From DASRHT01 sp035293765 (GTDB taxonomy: Bacteria; Chloroflexota; Ktedonobacteria; Ktedonobacterales; Ktedonobacteraceae), in NCBI GenBank assembly GCA_035293765.1, contig DATGMF010000029.1, positions 33,822 to 97,821 on the forward strand: a stretch of 64,000 nucleotides of DNA, in the 5' to 3' direction. The notes beneath the pieces were generated by a model. That model ran no database searches. It was not told the DNA's origin and was given only the letters and a program-made list of their open reading frames with translations. The position numbers were made by a program, and so were the translations under genes. This document shows, in pieces, positions 26,032 through 34,403 of this stretch (its first letter is position 1; each line of letters opens with the position of its first letter).

Positions 26032-26365
26032 TGCTTATCATCCTCTATGAGTTATATCTACGCCTCCAAACCTTTTATAGTGCTATTGTAGCCACCGGAG
26101 TTCAAGAAACGGTCAAGGAAAGATAATAATTTGCTTATAAATTCCATTTTCACCGGAGCTAGTTTGCCGTATTCGGAACGGACAAGCGAGCAAATAGCCC
26201 TGGCGAGGGGCAGCCAGGTGGTATATGCGCTTCGAGCGGCGAGGTGGTATTTGTGCTATCATAAGGTAGTGGCGCTGGCAAGCTATTCATAAATACAGGC
26301 GTGGCGCGATGTGCAGCGAAAGTCCGGCGTTTTGTTGCCTGCATAAGCAGAAAGAGAGAGCAAGC
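26032..26365. other. Intergenic region
   Basis: 334 bases between divergent genes. It should contain promoters in both directions. A repeated GGTGGTAT...TG element occurs twice (around 26217 and 26243) next to a TATCAT hexamer. Nothing else convincing was seen. Confidence 0.35.
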
Positions 26366-26491
26366 ATGGATAATGGTCCATTCAATCAGAACTCGAAGAA
26401 GCGTCCGTGGATACTTGTGGCTGCCTGGTTTGGCACCATTGCTCTGATCGGTGTGCTCAAGCGGACGCTGGATCGGCAGCGCCAATCCTAA
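26366..26491 (+). CDS. Very small single-pass membrane protein
   Basis: 41 residues: a polar, basic N-terminus (MDNGPFNQNSKKRPW), one hydrophobic helix (ILVAAWFGTIALIGVL) and a basic tail (KRTLDRQRQS). A GAGAGAG stretch lies upstream of the ATG. Size and charge pattern suit a small inner-membrane protein. A longer frame from 26309 has no ribosome-binding site. Its function cannot be inferred; coding status is probable rather than sure. Confidence 0.45.
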   Translation: MDNGPFNQNSKKRPWILVAAWFGTIALIGVLKRTLDRQRQS

Positions 26492-26509
26492 AGTTATCGA
26501 TCAGGAGTG

Positions 26510-27883
26510 TCACACTGGATGCCATACGCGCACGTTGCCATCCTGGTAGCTGCTGGCGATAAGCGCGCTATCGGGTGACCAGGCAGTGGACCATGCTTGC
26601 TGGTCATGGGCTGCGTAGGTGTAGATGTTGTGGCTGCTATTGGCATCCCATAGCTTCACCTGTTGATCGGCGCTGCTAGAGGCAATGCGTGTACTATCAG
26701 GCGACCATGCCACCGACGTAATCATCCCTGTATGTCCGCGATAGGTATGTAGAGTGCTGGCGGTGTTCCATACCTGGACAGTACGATCCATGCTGCCAGA
26801 GACGATCTTGCTATTATCGGGAGCCCAGTCAACGGCGGTAACCTTATCGGTATGCCCCTTATAGGTAAAAGGATTGGCGCCAGTCAGGCCATCCCAGAGC
26901 TGGACTGTGCCATCCCAGGAGCCGGAAGCGATGCGCCCATTGGAGGCCCACGCGACGCTGTAGATGGCATCCGTGTGGCCGGTATAAGTATAGACGTTGT
27001 TGCCGGTGCGCACATCCCATACCCGCACCGTTTTATCCTTGCTCGCCGACGCCACATAGTAGCCGTCGTATGACCAGCATACCGACCAGACGACATCGGT
27101 ATGCTGGCCGATCATGCGCCGCGTTCCCGTTAAAGCGTCCCAGACCTGTACGGTAAAGTCGTTGCCGCCAGAGGCAACGTACTGGCCGCCGCGGTTCCAG
27201 GCAACGGATTGGACATCCTGAGAATGTCCGGTATAAGTGAAGATGCGTCGGTGCGTCTTAAAATTCCAGATGTGGACCTGGAGATCGCCACTGCCGGATG
27301 CCAGCAGCACGCCACCGGGGGACCAGGCGACCGAGCCGACGGAACCTCTATGACCGCGATAGATGTAAACGGTCCCGGGGACTGTAGTCGTGGCGGGCGT
27401 CGTATTTGTCGTGGCAGGCGTTGTGTTTGCGTTCGTTGGAGCTGTTCCCGTACCAGCAGGGTTATTGGCTGTGGTGGTCGATGTCCCGGTGAGCCGCGTT
27501 GAGTTTCCGCCTGAAGTGATACCAGTTGGGCCTTGTTGAGAGAGTAGCTTCCAACCAATGCCGCCTCCCGCCGCCATCAGCGCGATGGTTGTCAGGGTGA
27601 TCAGGGCGGTGCGGCGCGATGTTGGGCGTTCTGGCTGTGGTGGTCTGGCAGCCGGAAAAGGCGGCGTGATCGGGTTAGCGACGGGCGCCGGTTGGTATTG
27701 AGGAGCAGTGGCTGTGGCACTTGAATAAATTGTCGGCTCCTCATTTGCATGTGCAGGTGTTAGAGGACTGATAATCGTTCGTTCCTGGGGACTCTCTATA
27801 GTGTTATAAGTGCCGCAGTTGCCACAAAATGGTCCATCGGCCTGAAGCTGCTCTCCGCAATTTCTGCAAAAACCTGGCTGCAT
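26510..27883 (-). CDS. Membrane-anchored seven-blade WD40 protein with zinc ribbon
   Basis: 457 residues. Domain order: an N-terminal zinc ribbon (CRNCGEQ ... CGNCG, about residues 6-24), a Pro/Ala/Thr-rich linker, one membrane helix (about 92-111), a Thr/Asn-rich stalk and seven WD40 repeats of the form YTGHTDAIYSVAWA ... VRVWD. The zinc ribbon would be cytoplasmic and the propeller outside. The propeller likely binds proteins. Start at ATG 27883 after GAGGAACAG. An upstream in-frame ATG adds eight residues. Enzymatic activity is not expected. Confidence 0.88.
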   Translation of the reverse strand: MQPGFCRNCGEQLQADGPFCGNCGTYNTIESPQERTIISPLTPAHANEEPTIYSSATATAPQYQPAPVANPITPPFPAARPPQPERPTSRRTALITLTTIALMAAGGGIGWKLLSQQGPTGITSGGNSTRLTGTSTTTANNPAGTGTAPTNANTTPATTNTTPATTTVPGTVYIYRGHRGSVGSVAWSPGGVLLASGSGDLQVHIWNFKTHRRIFTYTGHSQDVQSVAWNRGGQYVASGGNDFTVQVWDALTGTRRMIGQHTDVVWSVCWSYDGYYVASASKDKTVRVWDVRTGNNVYTYTGHTDAIYSVAWASNGRIASGSWDGTVQLWDGLTGANPFTYKGHTDKVTAVDWAPDNSKIVSGSMDRTVQVWNTASTLHTYRGHTGMITSVAWSPDSTRIASSSADQQVKLWDANSSHNIYTYAAHDQQAWSTAWSPDSALIASSYQDGNVRVWHPV

Positions 27884-28033
27884 CGCTGTTCCTCTCTTTA
27901 TTTTCATCTGCCCGTGCAGGCAACTGCTTCCCTCTCTACCTCTTGCTATGAATTGTACCCGAGCTTAGTTCACTAATAAAGGTACGATTTCACAAAATAA
28001 GAGAGAACTTTGCCAATATATTTGCTATGAGCG

Positions 28034-28062
28034 TTGACATTGTGATGGGCAGGCGGTATAGT
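28034..28062 (+). promoter_or_regulatory. Promoter of the M-box/Nramp transcript
   Basis: TTGACA (28034-28039) and TATAGT (28057-28062) with an ideal 17-bp spacer. Transcription should start near 28070, about 25 bases before the M-box. Confidence 0.75.
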
Positions 28063-28093
28063 AGGAACAACAATTGAATGACGCCCGGTCTAA

Positions 28094-28255
28094 CCTCGTT
28101 AGGTGAGGCGGCTGTAGAAACACAGGCCACTGATCAGAAACGTCGAGAGACGCCAACGATCAGGCCAGGTCTCGTCGGCACAAGGCGGGACCCGAAGTGG
28201 CTGGATAGCGGAAGCTGTCCTACGTTGTACAGTGCCAAAGCTCAACTAGAGGGGG
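28094..28255 (+). ncRNA. M-box (ykoK) magnesium riboswitch
   Basis: The segment carries the conserved M-box blocks in order: CCTCGTTAGGTGAGGC at the 5' side, AGACGCCAA in the middle, GCTGGATAGCG and GCTGTCCTA, then ACAGTGCCAAAGCTC. The closing helix P1 pairs CCTCGTT with AACTAGAGG. M-boxes bind several Mg2+ ions and turn off magnesium uptake genes when magnesium is plentiful. The 3' strand of P1 contains part of the antiterminator, so folding of the aptamer should free the terminator. Confidence 0.93.
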
Positions 28256-28309
28256 AAATGCAGCTTGCCATGTCTTATACCCCCTCATAATCGTTGAGGG
28301 GCATTTTTA
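28249..28309 (+). terminator. Riboswitch terminator with competing antiterminator
   Basis: Terminator: stem CCCCTCA/TGAGGGG (28281-28287 and 28295-28301), 7-base loop, then CATTTTTAT. Antiterminator: GAGGGGG (28249-28255) pairs perfectly with CCCCCTC (28280-28286) and so excludes the terminator. This is a standard magnesium-off arrangement upstream of the transporter gene. Confidence 0.9.
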
Positions 28310-28342
28310 TTGGCTTGCTGCCCCGGACAAGGAGGTGGTCAT

Positions 28343-29644
28343 ATGAACAAGATGGAAAAGGCGCTGGTGACGCGACAGAAAAAGGTGCGCCGCGTCTGGA
28401 TGCGTCAGCTACTACTCATGCTCTCGGTGATTGGGCCTGGCCTTATCACCGCTAATGTTGATAATGATGCTACCGGTATCACCGGCTACTCGTTAGCGGG
28501 TGCGCAATACGGCTATGGCCTGCTCTGGGCTGTTGTGCTGGTGACGATCAGCCTTGCCGTGGTGCAGGAAATGGTAGCGCGGATGGGCGTGATTACCGGG
28601 AAGGGACTCTCCGACCTGATCCGCGAGCGTTTCGGCGTGCGCATCACCTTCTGGAGCATGCTGCTGCTGCTGGTTGCCAATATCGCCACGACCGTCGCTG
28701 AGTTTGCCGGTATCGCCGGCGCGATGGACATTTTTGGCGTCAGCGCCTTTATTGCTGTTCCCATTGCCGCGATTGTCGTCTGGGTCCTGGTGATTCGCGG
28801 CAATTATAAATACGTTGAGCGCGTTTTACTGGCATTATGTATCGTTTACATCAGCTATGTCTTTAGCGGTTTCCTGGTCCACCCTGATTGGGCGCAGGTC
28901 TTCCGCGAAACGGTCAATCCTCCTTTAAGCCTGAATCAGGGTTACCTGCTAACCCTTGTCGCGGTAATTGGCACCACCATTGCGCCCTGGATGCAGTTCT
29001 ACCAGCAGTCGGCCATCGCGGATAAGCAGATCGCGCCCGCTCATTTGCGCTATGAGCAGATCGATACCTATGTTGGAGCCTTTTTAACGGATTTTGTGGC
29101 CTTCTTTATCGTCGTTGCCACCGGAGCCACGCTCTTTGTGCATCACATCGCGATCAACGAGGCCAAAGATGCTGCCATTGCTCTTGAGCCACTGGTAGGC
29201 GGCAATGGGCAGATCGCCAAGATCCTCTTCGGGGTCGGATTGCTGAACGCCTCTCTCATGGCAGCCAGCGTCTTGCCGCTCTCGACGGCCTACTCGATTG
29301 CAGAGGCTTTTGGCTGGGAGCGCGGAGTAGGGCGCACCTTTAAAGAAGCCCCCCAGTTTCTTACCCTGTATACATTTGTGATCGTGATGGGCGTGGGGAT
29401 AACGCTGCTTGTGCCCAAAGATCGCCTGGTATTTGTGCTCAACCTGCCCAACGTCGTCGGTGGCATGCTTTTGCCGCTCGTGCTGGTGCTCATGATCATT
29501 CTCTGCAATGATCGCCGCCTGATGGGCCGTTACGTGAATGGACGTATCCTCAACGTCATTGCCTGGTTTACCACCATCGCTATGACTGTGTTGACGCTGT
29601 TAATCGTGCTGAATACGCTTTTCCCCAATCTCTTTGGAGGATAA
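28343..29644 (+). CDS. Nramp-related metal transporter, probably for magnesium
   Basis: 433 residues with about eleven membrane segments, Nramp (SLC11) fold. The canonical metal-binding motifs are altered. The first-helix DPGN is replaced by DNDA (in NVDNDATGITGYS), and the sixth-helix MPH is replaced by APW (in TTIAPWMQFYQ). Loss of the methionine is typical of Nramp-related magnesium transporters, whereas true Nramps use it to select transition metals. The M-box upstream supports magnesium. Start at ATG 28343 after GGAGGTGGT. A hairpin with T-run follows the gene. Confidence 0.87.
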   Translation: MNKMEKALVTRQKKVRRVWMRQLLLMLSVIGPGLITANVDNDATGITGYSLAGAQYGYGLLWAVVLVTISLAVVQEMVARMGVITGKGLSDLIRERFGVRITFWSMLLLLVANIATTVAEFAGIAGAMDIFGVSAFIAVPIAAIVVWVLVIRGNYKYVERVLLALCIVYISYVFSGFLVHPDWAQVFRETVNPPLSLNQGYLLTLVAVIGTTIAPWMQFYQQSAIADKQIAPAHLRYEQIDTYVGAFLTDFVAFFIVVATGATLFVHHIAINEAKDAAIALEPLVGGNGQIAKILFGVGLLNASLMAASVLPLSTAYSIAEAFGWERGVGRTFKEAPQFLTLYTFVIVMGVGITLLVPKDRLVFVLNLPNVVGGMLLPLVLVLMIILCNDRRLMGRYVNGRILNVIAWFTTIAMTVLTLLIVLNTLFPNLFGG

Positions 29645-29777
29645 GTAATCGCAGCACTAGCTATACGTCAAGAAATATCGTAAAATAGGTATCAAGCGTT
29701 GGCAACTGTAACGTGAGTTCGTAATTAATTTTGAGGGCCAGACGGCCTTCGTCCTATCATCGTGTCTTTTGTTCTGC

Positions 29778-29816
29778 GACATGCGCGAGGGATGATTGTA
29801 TTCCCGCATGTCTTTT
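29778..29816 (+). terminator. Probable terminator after the Nramp-related gene
   Basis: GACATGCG (29778-29785) pairs with CGCATGTC (29805-29812), followed by TTTT. Inner GGG/CC pairs can extend the stem. Confidence 0.55.
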
Positions 29817-29880
29817 CGCCCCATCAACATTGAAATGTGTCGATTAATGGATGTTTGACATCAAATGGAGGTGCTGGATT

Positions 29881-31485
29881 ATGCTGCAATCGCTGCAAAG
29901 CCAGATCCCGGCGGTTTTCCCCAGGCGAAAGGTGTGGGCCCCCTTTATCGCTATTTTGCTTGCATGTATGTTTATTCTTGCTGCCTGTGGCGGCCAGACC
30001 GCCCCCGGCAGCGGCCAATCCACGGGTGTAAAGAGGGGTGGTACGATTGTCGAAGGTTTGTCTGCGGAGCCAGCGTCGATGGACCCGCTGACCTCGGCGT
30101 CACTTTATGATGCTGATGTGATGGCGAACATGTACGATTCCCTCCTAATGTATGATACCAATAGCAAGATTCAGCCCGATTTGGCCTCCAGCTATACCTT
30201 TGCATCACCGACAGTCTTAAATCTGACGTTGCGCAATGATGTGAAGTTCCAGGATGGCACACCGTTCAACGCCGATGCTGTGGTCTTCAATATCAGCCGC
30301 TTCCTTAATGATCCAGCCTCCCCCCGCTTTACCGATGTTGCCCCTATCGCTTCTGTGCAGAAGACGGGCGATTTTCAGGTTCAGATTAAGCTGAAGCAGC
30401 CCTATGCTCCTATGCTCAACGTGCTTACCGGCGCTGTCGGGACGATGCTATCGCCAGCCGTTGTCAAAAGCCTGGGCAAAAATCTGGTCAATAATCCGGT
30501 GAATGCTGGTAGCGGCCCTTTCATCTTTGTTGAGTGGATCAAAGGTGATCATCTGTTGCTCAAGGCTAACCCCAACTACTGGAAGAAAGATGCCCAGGGC
30601 AATCGTTTACCATATCTGGATGCGATTCGCTTCCGCACCATTACCAACTCTCAGGTGATGTACAATAATCTGGAGACCAACCAGATTCAGGTCGCGACCG
30701 CCATTGATCCCAATGATGTTGCGCTAGCGAAAAGTAATCCCAACCTGATCTACCGGCAAATTACCAGCCCTGGTTTTGCCAGCATTCAGTTGAATGTGTC
30801 CAAGCCCCCACTGGACAATGTGCATGTACGCAGAGCTATTGCCTATGCGATTGACCGTCAGCAAATCCTTGATCACGTTTTACAGGGCGTTGGCTTTGTG
30901 GCGAAAGGGCCGCTCTCGCCGGCTTCCTGGGCCTATGACCCGAAATTCGCGGGGATTACTTTTGATATCAATAAGGCAAAGGCGGAACTAGCTCAATCGG
31001 GAGTGTCTAATGTCTCCTTCCCGCTCATCATTTCCAGCGGTAACCCGACGCTCTTACAGGAAGCTCAGTTCATCCAGTCGCAGTTGCAGGCCGTTGGCAT
31101 TAACATTAGCCTCAAGCAAGAGACGTTCCCTACCCTGGTAACTGATTTCCAGACCTTCAACTACCAGTCCCTGCTGGTAGGCTGGACTGGCTCGGTTGAC
31201 CCTGATGGGACAATGTACGCAATGTTCTATAGCACGGGCGGCTTCAATTACACCAAGTATGCGAACGCCCAGGTCGATAGCCTGCTCAACTCTGGTCGTA
31301 CAACCCTCGACCAGACTCAGCGTATCCCATTCTATCAGCAAGCTCAGGCTATCATTGTGCAGGATGCCTCGCGTATCTTCCTGACACACGGCGCGGTTGC
31401 TCAGGAGACAACCAGCAACGTCAAGAATTATCCTCTGTATCCATCGGGCGTCATTTACCTGGCAAGCGTTTACCTCTCTAAATAG
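29881..31485 (+). CDS. Oligopeptide/nickel-type ABC substrate-binding lipoprotein
   Basis: 534 residues, solute-binding protein family 5. A signal peptide ends in LAAC (Cys36), so it is lipid-anchored outside the membrane. Typical segments are GGTIVEGLSAEPASMDPL, the NLTLRNDVKFQDGTPFNADAVVFNI signature and HVRRAIAYAIDRQQIL. GGAGG precedes ATG 29881; an earlier ATG at 29851 has no good site. No permease or ATPase gene is next to it, so it must serve a transporter encoded elsewhere or act alone. The ligand (peptide, nickel complex or other) is not evident. A strong terminator follows. Confidence 0.9.
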   Translation: MLQSLQSQIPAVFPRRKVWAPFIAILLACMFILAACGGQTAPGSGQSTGVKRGGTIVEGLSAEPASMDPLTSASLYDADVMANMYDSLLMYDTNSKIQPDLASSYTFASPTVLNLTLRNDVKFQDGTPFNADAVVFNISRFLNDPASPRFTDVAPIASVQKTGDFQVQIKLKQPYAPMLNVLTGAVGTMLSPAVVKSLGKNLVNNPVNAGSGPFIFVEWIKGDHLLLKANPNYWKKDAQGNRLPYLDAIRFRTITNSQVMYNNLETNQIQVATAIDPNDVALAKSNPNLIYRQITSPGFASIQLNVSKPPLDNVHVRRAIAYAIDRQQILDHVLQGVGFVAKGPLSPASWAYDPKFAGITFDINKAKAELAQSGVSNVSFPLIISSGNPTLLQEAQFIQSQLQAVGINISLKQETFPTLVTDFQTFNYQSLLVGWTGSVDPDGTMYAMFYSTGGFNYTKYANAQVDSLLNSGRTTLDQTQRIPFYQQAQAIIVQDASRIFLTHGAVAQETTSNVKNYPLYPSGVIYLASVYLSK

Positions 31486-31520
31486 CTGTAGCGCTTGCGC
31501 GTACGCCGCATAATACAGAC

Positions 31521-31557
31521 GATAGCCCCGGGACCTTTCCCGGGGCTATCGCTTTTT
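31521..31557 (+). terminator. Strong intrinsic terminator
   Basis: GATAGCCCCGGGA pairs with TCCCGGGGCTATC (31521-31550) with a tiny loop, followed by GCTTTTT. It ends the lipoprotein transcript. Confidence 0.88.
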
Positions 31558-31574
31558 CCTGGCGAAAAACAAAT

Positions 31575-31645
31575 GTAGGGGCAGTGCCTTGCGCCTGCGT
31601 CCGATAACGATAAACCGTTCACAGGGCAGGCGCAAGGCACTGCCG
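31575..31645. repeat. Long intergenic inverted repeat
   Basis: A perfect 18-bp inverted repeat (31581-31598 and 31626-31643) with a 27-base loop, entered by the TAGGGGCAG motif that recurs in other hairpins of this window. It contains no gene. Confidence 0.7.
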
Positions 31646-31713
31646 AATATGATATAGTTTGAAATCATAAATTTCTCTGGCAATGAACCCATTTAACTAC
31701 CGGGAGGCGCAAT

Positions 31714-32433
31714 ATGGCAGGATACGTCCTTTTAGAAGGTGGGGCGGAATTTGGTGGGCTGATGGCCGCACCTGATCTCCAGGCCATTGAACTGGCGGGC
31801 GGCTTCGCTGTGCCCATGTGTATTATTCCCACAGCCGCAGCCCCTGATAATAATCATCAACAGGCAGGCAATAACGGTGTGAACTGGTTTCGTTACCTCG
31901 GAGCCACCCGGGTCGAAGCGCTGCCCCTCATCGATAAAACGTCTGCCAATGATCCCGCTATTGTCGCCGCTATCAGCGCATCTCGCCTTGTCTATCTGCT
32001 CGGCGGCTTCACCGGCTATCTTGGTGAGACGCTGATCAATAGCGCAAGCTGGCAGGCGATACTGGCAGCTTATGAAGCGGGTGCGGTGATCGCGGGCAGT
32101 AGCGCCGGAGCAATGGTGCTCTGTCAGTACTACTACGATCCGTCGCGGCGGCGCGTGGTTGACGGCTTGAATCTTGTTCCGAACGCCTGTGTTTTACCTC
32201 ATCACAATACCTTTGGCAAAGGGTGGGCGCAGCAGCTTGCCGCGCTGCTGCCTGGCGTGGTGCTGCTGGGGATCGATGAACGTACCGGTATGCTCGACGA
32301 CGAGGGATCGGAGAGGAAGACAGGCTGGCGAGTCTATGGTCAGGGAGCCGTATCGGTGTATCGCGCTGGCAAGTCCGCGCGGTATTATAGCGGCGAGAGT
32401 TTCAAGGATAACTTTTTATCGCCTCCTTCATAG
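31714..32433 (+). CDS. Cyanophycinase/peptidase S51-like protein
   Basis: 239 residues, class I glutamine-amidotransferase-like fold. The nucleophile elbow is GSSAGAM with the catalytic serine at about residue 131, followed by HHNTFGKGW with a likely catalytic histidine. These match the S51 group (dipeptidase E, cyanophycinase). An ACCGGGAGG site precedes the ATG. Cyanophycinases cut Asp-Arg dipeptides from cyanophycin, but no cyanophycin synthetase is in the window, so peptidase activity on another peptide is equally likely. Confidence 0.82.
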   Translation: MAGYVLLEGGAEFGGLMAAPDLQAIELAGGFAVPMCIIPTAAAPDNNHQQAGNNGVNWFRYLGATRVEALPLIDKTSANDPAIVAAISASRLVYLLGGFTGYLGETLINSASWQAILAAYEAGAVIAGSSAGAMVLCQYYYDPSRRRVVDGLNLVPNACVLPHHNTFGKGWAQQLAALLPGVVLLGIDERTGMLDDEGSERKTGWRVYGQGAVSVYRAGKSARYYSGESFKDNFLSPPS

Positions 32434-32493
32434 GGGCTTGCCATGCGCGGTACTCGCGAGCCATGACAAGCCTCTATGAGGAGCAGGCAGACA

Positions 32494-34122
32494 TTATTGC
32501 AGCAAGCCGGTTGTAGCGCAATAGTTGAGCGGGGCCGGAGGTACGGGATTGATTTTGATGATATTGGAGAAGATATCATTGTACGTGTGCGTCAGCCAGG
32601 GGCCGACAGCCGATCCGGCCTCGCCTCCGTTCTCTTTCATCGCCACAATCGTCAGTTGGGGATTCTGATAAGGGGCCTGAGTCAGGAGCCATGCCTGCGC
32701 GCCCACCGGACCGCCGGCCTGACCTGTGCCGGTTTTAGCAATGATGCCATAGGGAGACGTATCGAGCAGGGGTGGGTAGGATGCGTTGGGACCGAATTTG
32801 CCAGAGCCACACTGCACAACGCCGTACATCGCGTCGCGTACCTGGCTGGCCGTGGTGTCGCTGATCGGCGTTGCCAGCGTTTCGGGTGTGGGCGATGAGA
32901 TAACGGTCCCATTGGGATCAACAATCTTTTTTATTATCATTGGACGCATCAAGGCGCCATTGTTGGCAATGGCATTATCAAACATCGTCATTTGCATTGG
33001 CGTTACCGCGTTAAAGCCCTGTCCAAAGGAATCTTCACCCAACCCGTTCGTTCCCAGCGGTTGACCATTGGGACGCGTCACATGGCTGACGGTCACAGGC
33101 AGGTCAAACGGGATCTGCTTGCCGACGTAGAAACGGCTGTTATAGTCAAGCCAGGTGCTTTCGCCGGTATTCACCCCAACCTGGGCAAAAATGATGTTAT
33201 CAGAGTGGGTATAGCCGTAGCGCAGGTCTACCGGGTAGTGGAAGGTGTAACCTTCAATGTTATTACCAACCGGGCCAAATGTTTCAGTTTCATTCCCATG
33301 ACCGAGGGTGATCGGTCCGATAGCCTGGGGATGATTGGGGTTATGGTCGTTATAAAACGGATCGGTCAACTGAGCATGGCCGGAGTCGAGCGCAGCCATC
33401 AGCGTAACAGTTTTGTAGATCGATCCTGGAACGTAGGTTGCCTGCAAAGGGCGCTCCAGCAGCGGCTGCTCAGGATTTTTCTCCAGGGAGTTGAAGTACG
33501 CCAGATCGCCGGATGCGATCCGATTGGGATCAAAGGTTGGGCGGCTCAGCATTGCCAGGATCTCGCCCGTGTGCGGGTCTGCGACAATGGCGGAGGCCCG
33601 ATCCGTCTTGTACACATAGAACTGATCCGGCGGAGGCGCAAAATGATCAAAGTTGTAGTCCAGTTGCTTCTGAATGCGGGTATCGATGGTCAGGTAGATG
33701 TCAGAGCCAACGATAGGGCGGTGTAATGTCGCGTTAATCGTATTGCCTAACGCGGTTGCTCCCATACGCCCGCTCAAGTAATCGTCAAACTGACGCTCGA
33801 TGCCCGACGAGGAGTAGAGCGGACTGATGTAATAGCCAATTAATCCTGCCAGAGAAGGATAGTCCTGAAGATGGTAGACGCGCTTGTACCCACAAACGTT
33901 GCCGGTGGGGTCGGGCACAGACTCGGCCAGCAGCACCCCATTGCGGTCAAAGATACGTCCACGCTTGGGAGCGTTGTCGGTCATGCATGTACGCCCATTA
34001 TGCACATTGCTGGTAACTGCCTGTGCGACTACAACCTGCCAGTAAACCAGCCCTCCGCTTAATGCGATAAACAATCCGATAAACAACAATGATAGTTTTC
34101 GTATACTCTGATTGATATTCAC
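32494..34122 (-). CDS. Class B penicillin-binding protein (D,D-transpeptidase)
   Basis: 542 residues. One N-terminal membrane anchor (about 12-35), a short dimerisation domain and a transpeptidase domain. All three penicillin-binding motifs are intact: S234-I-Y-K237, S307-D-N and K463-T-G. It cross-links peptidoglycan outside the membrane, like PbpA or FtsI. The dimerisation part is short, closer to the PbpA type of Gram-positive lineages. Start codon is GTG 34122 with GGGAGA upstream. It is a single gene away from the division cluster, so a role in elongation or sporulation-like growth is possible but unproven. Confidence 0.92.
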   Translation of the reverse strand: MNINQSIRKLSLLFIGLFIALSGGLVYWQVVVAQAVTSNVHNGRTCMTDNAPKRGRIFDRNGVLLAESVPDPTGNVCGYKRVYHLQDYPSLAGLIGYYISPLYSSSGIERQFDDYLSGRMGATALGNTINATLHRPIVGSDIYLTIDTRIQKQLDYNFDHFAPPPDQFYVYKTDRASAIVADPHTGEILAMLSRPTFDPNRIASGDLAYFNSLEKNPEQPLLERPLQATYVPGSIYKTVTLMAALDSGHAQLTDPFYNDHNPNHPQAIGPITLGHGNETETFGPVGNNIEGYTFHYPVDLRYGYTHSDNIIFAQVGVNTGESTWLDYNSRFYVGKQIPFDLPVTVSHVTRPNGQPLGTNGLGEDSFGQGFNAVTPMQMTMFDNAIANNGALMRPMIIKKIVDPNGTVISSPTPETLATPISDTTASQVRDAMYGVVQCGSGKFGPNASYPPLLDTSPYGIIAKTGTGQAGGPVGAQAWLLTQAPYQNPQLTIVAMKENGGEAGSAVGPWLTHTYNDIFSNIIKINPVPPAPLNYCATTGLLQ

Positions 34123-34284
34123 GCCATATCTCCCATGATAGCAAGACTATGCATTCCTCTGTCCTGAAAAATTATATCACTAGTATCAACGTTTCATAAT
34201 CCCCGAAATTACAAAAGGATCTCCTATAGCCATTTTGATTTTCGCAAATAGCCCATTTAGTGACGTATTAGCTTATTGATGCCC

Positions 34285-34383
34285 TTGTTTTTATGGCGAT
34301 TCTCTGGTATACTTAACCACAAAAGGTTAGTGTATAAAGAACACTTTTCTTTTTGTCAGACTTATAAGTGTACAATCTACACT
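34285..34383 (+). promoter_or_regulatory. Promoter and two operator-like palindromes of nadBCA
   Basis: A possible promoter is TTGTTT (34285-34290), 17-bp spacer, TATACT (34308-34313). Two sites of the form AGTGTA-5-TACACT follow: an imperfect one at 34329-34345 and a perfect one at 34367-34383, whose symmetry extends to ATAAGTGTA/TACACTTAT. Centres are 38 bp apart. They resemble operators of NAD-pathway repressors, but the repressor is not identified. Confidence 0.65.
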
Positions 34384-34403
34384 TATAGGGAGGAGAAGAA
34401 GAT

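Noticed and set aside
28078..28290. 70-codon open frame in the leader of the Nramp-related gene
   Set aside because: The stretch is explained fully by the M-box aptamer and its terminator.
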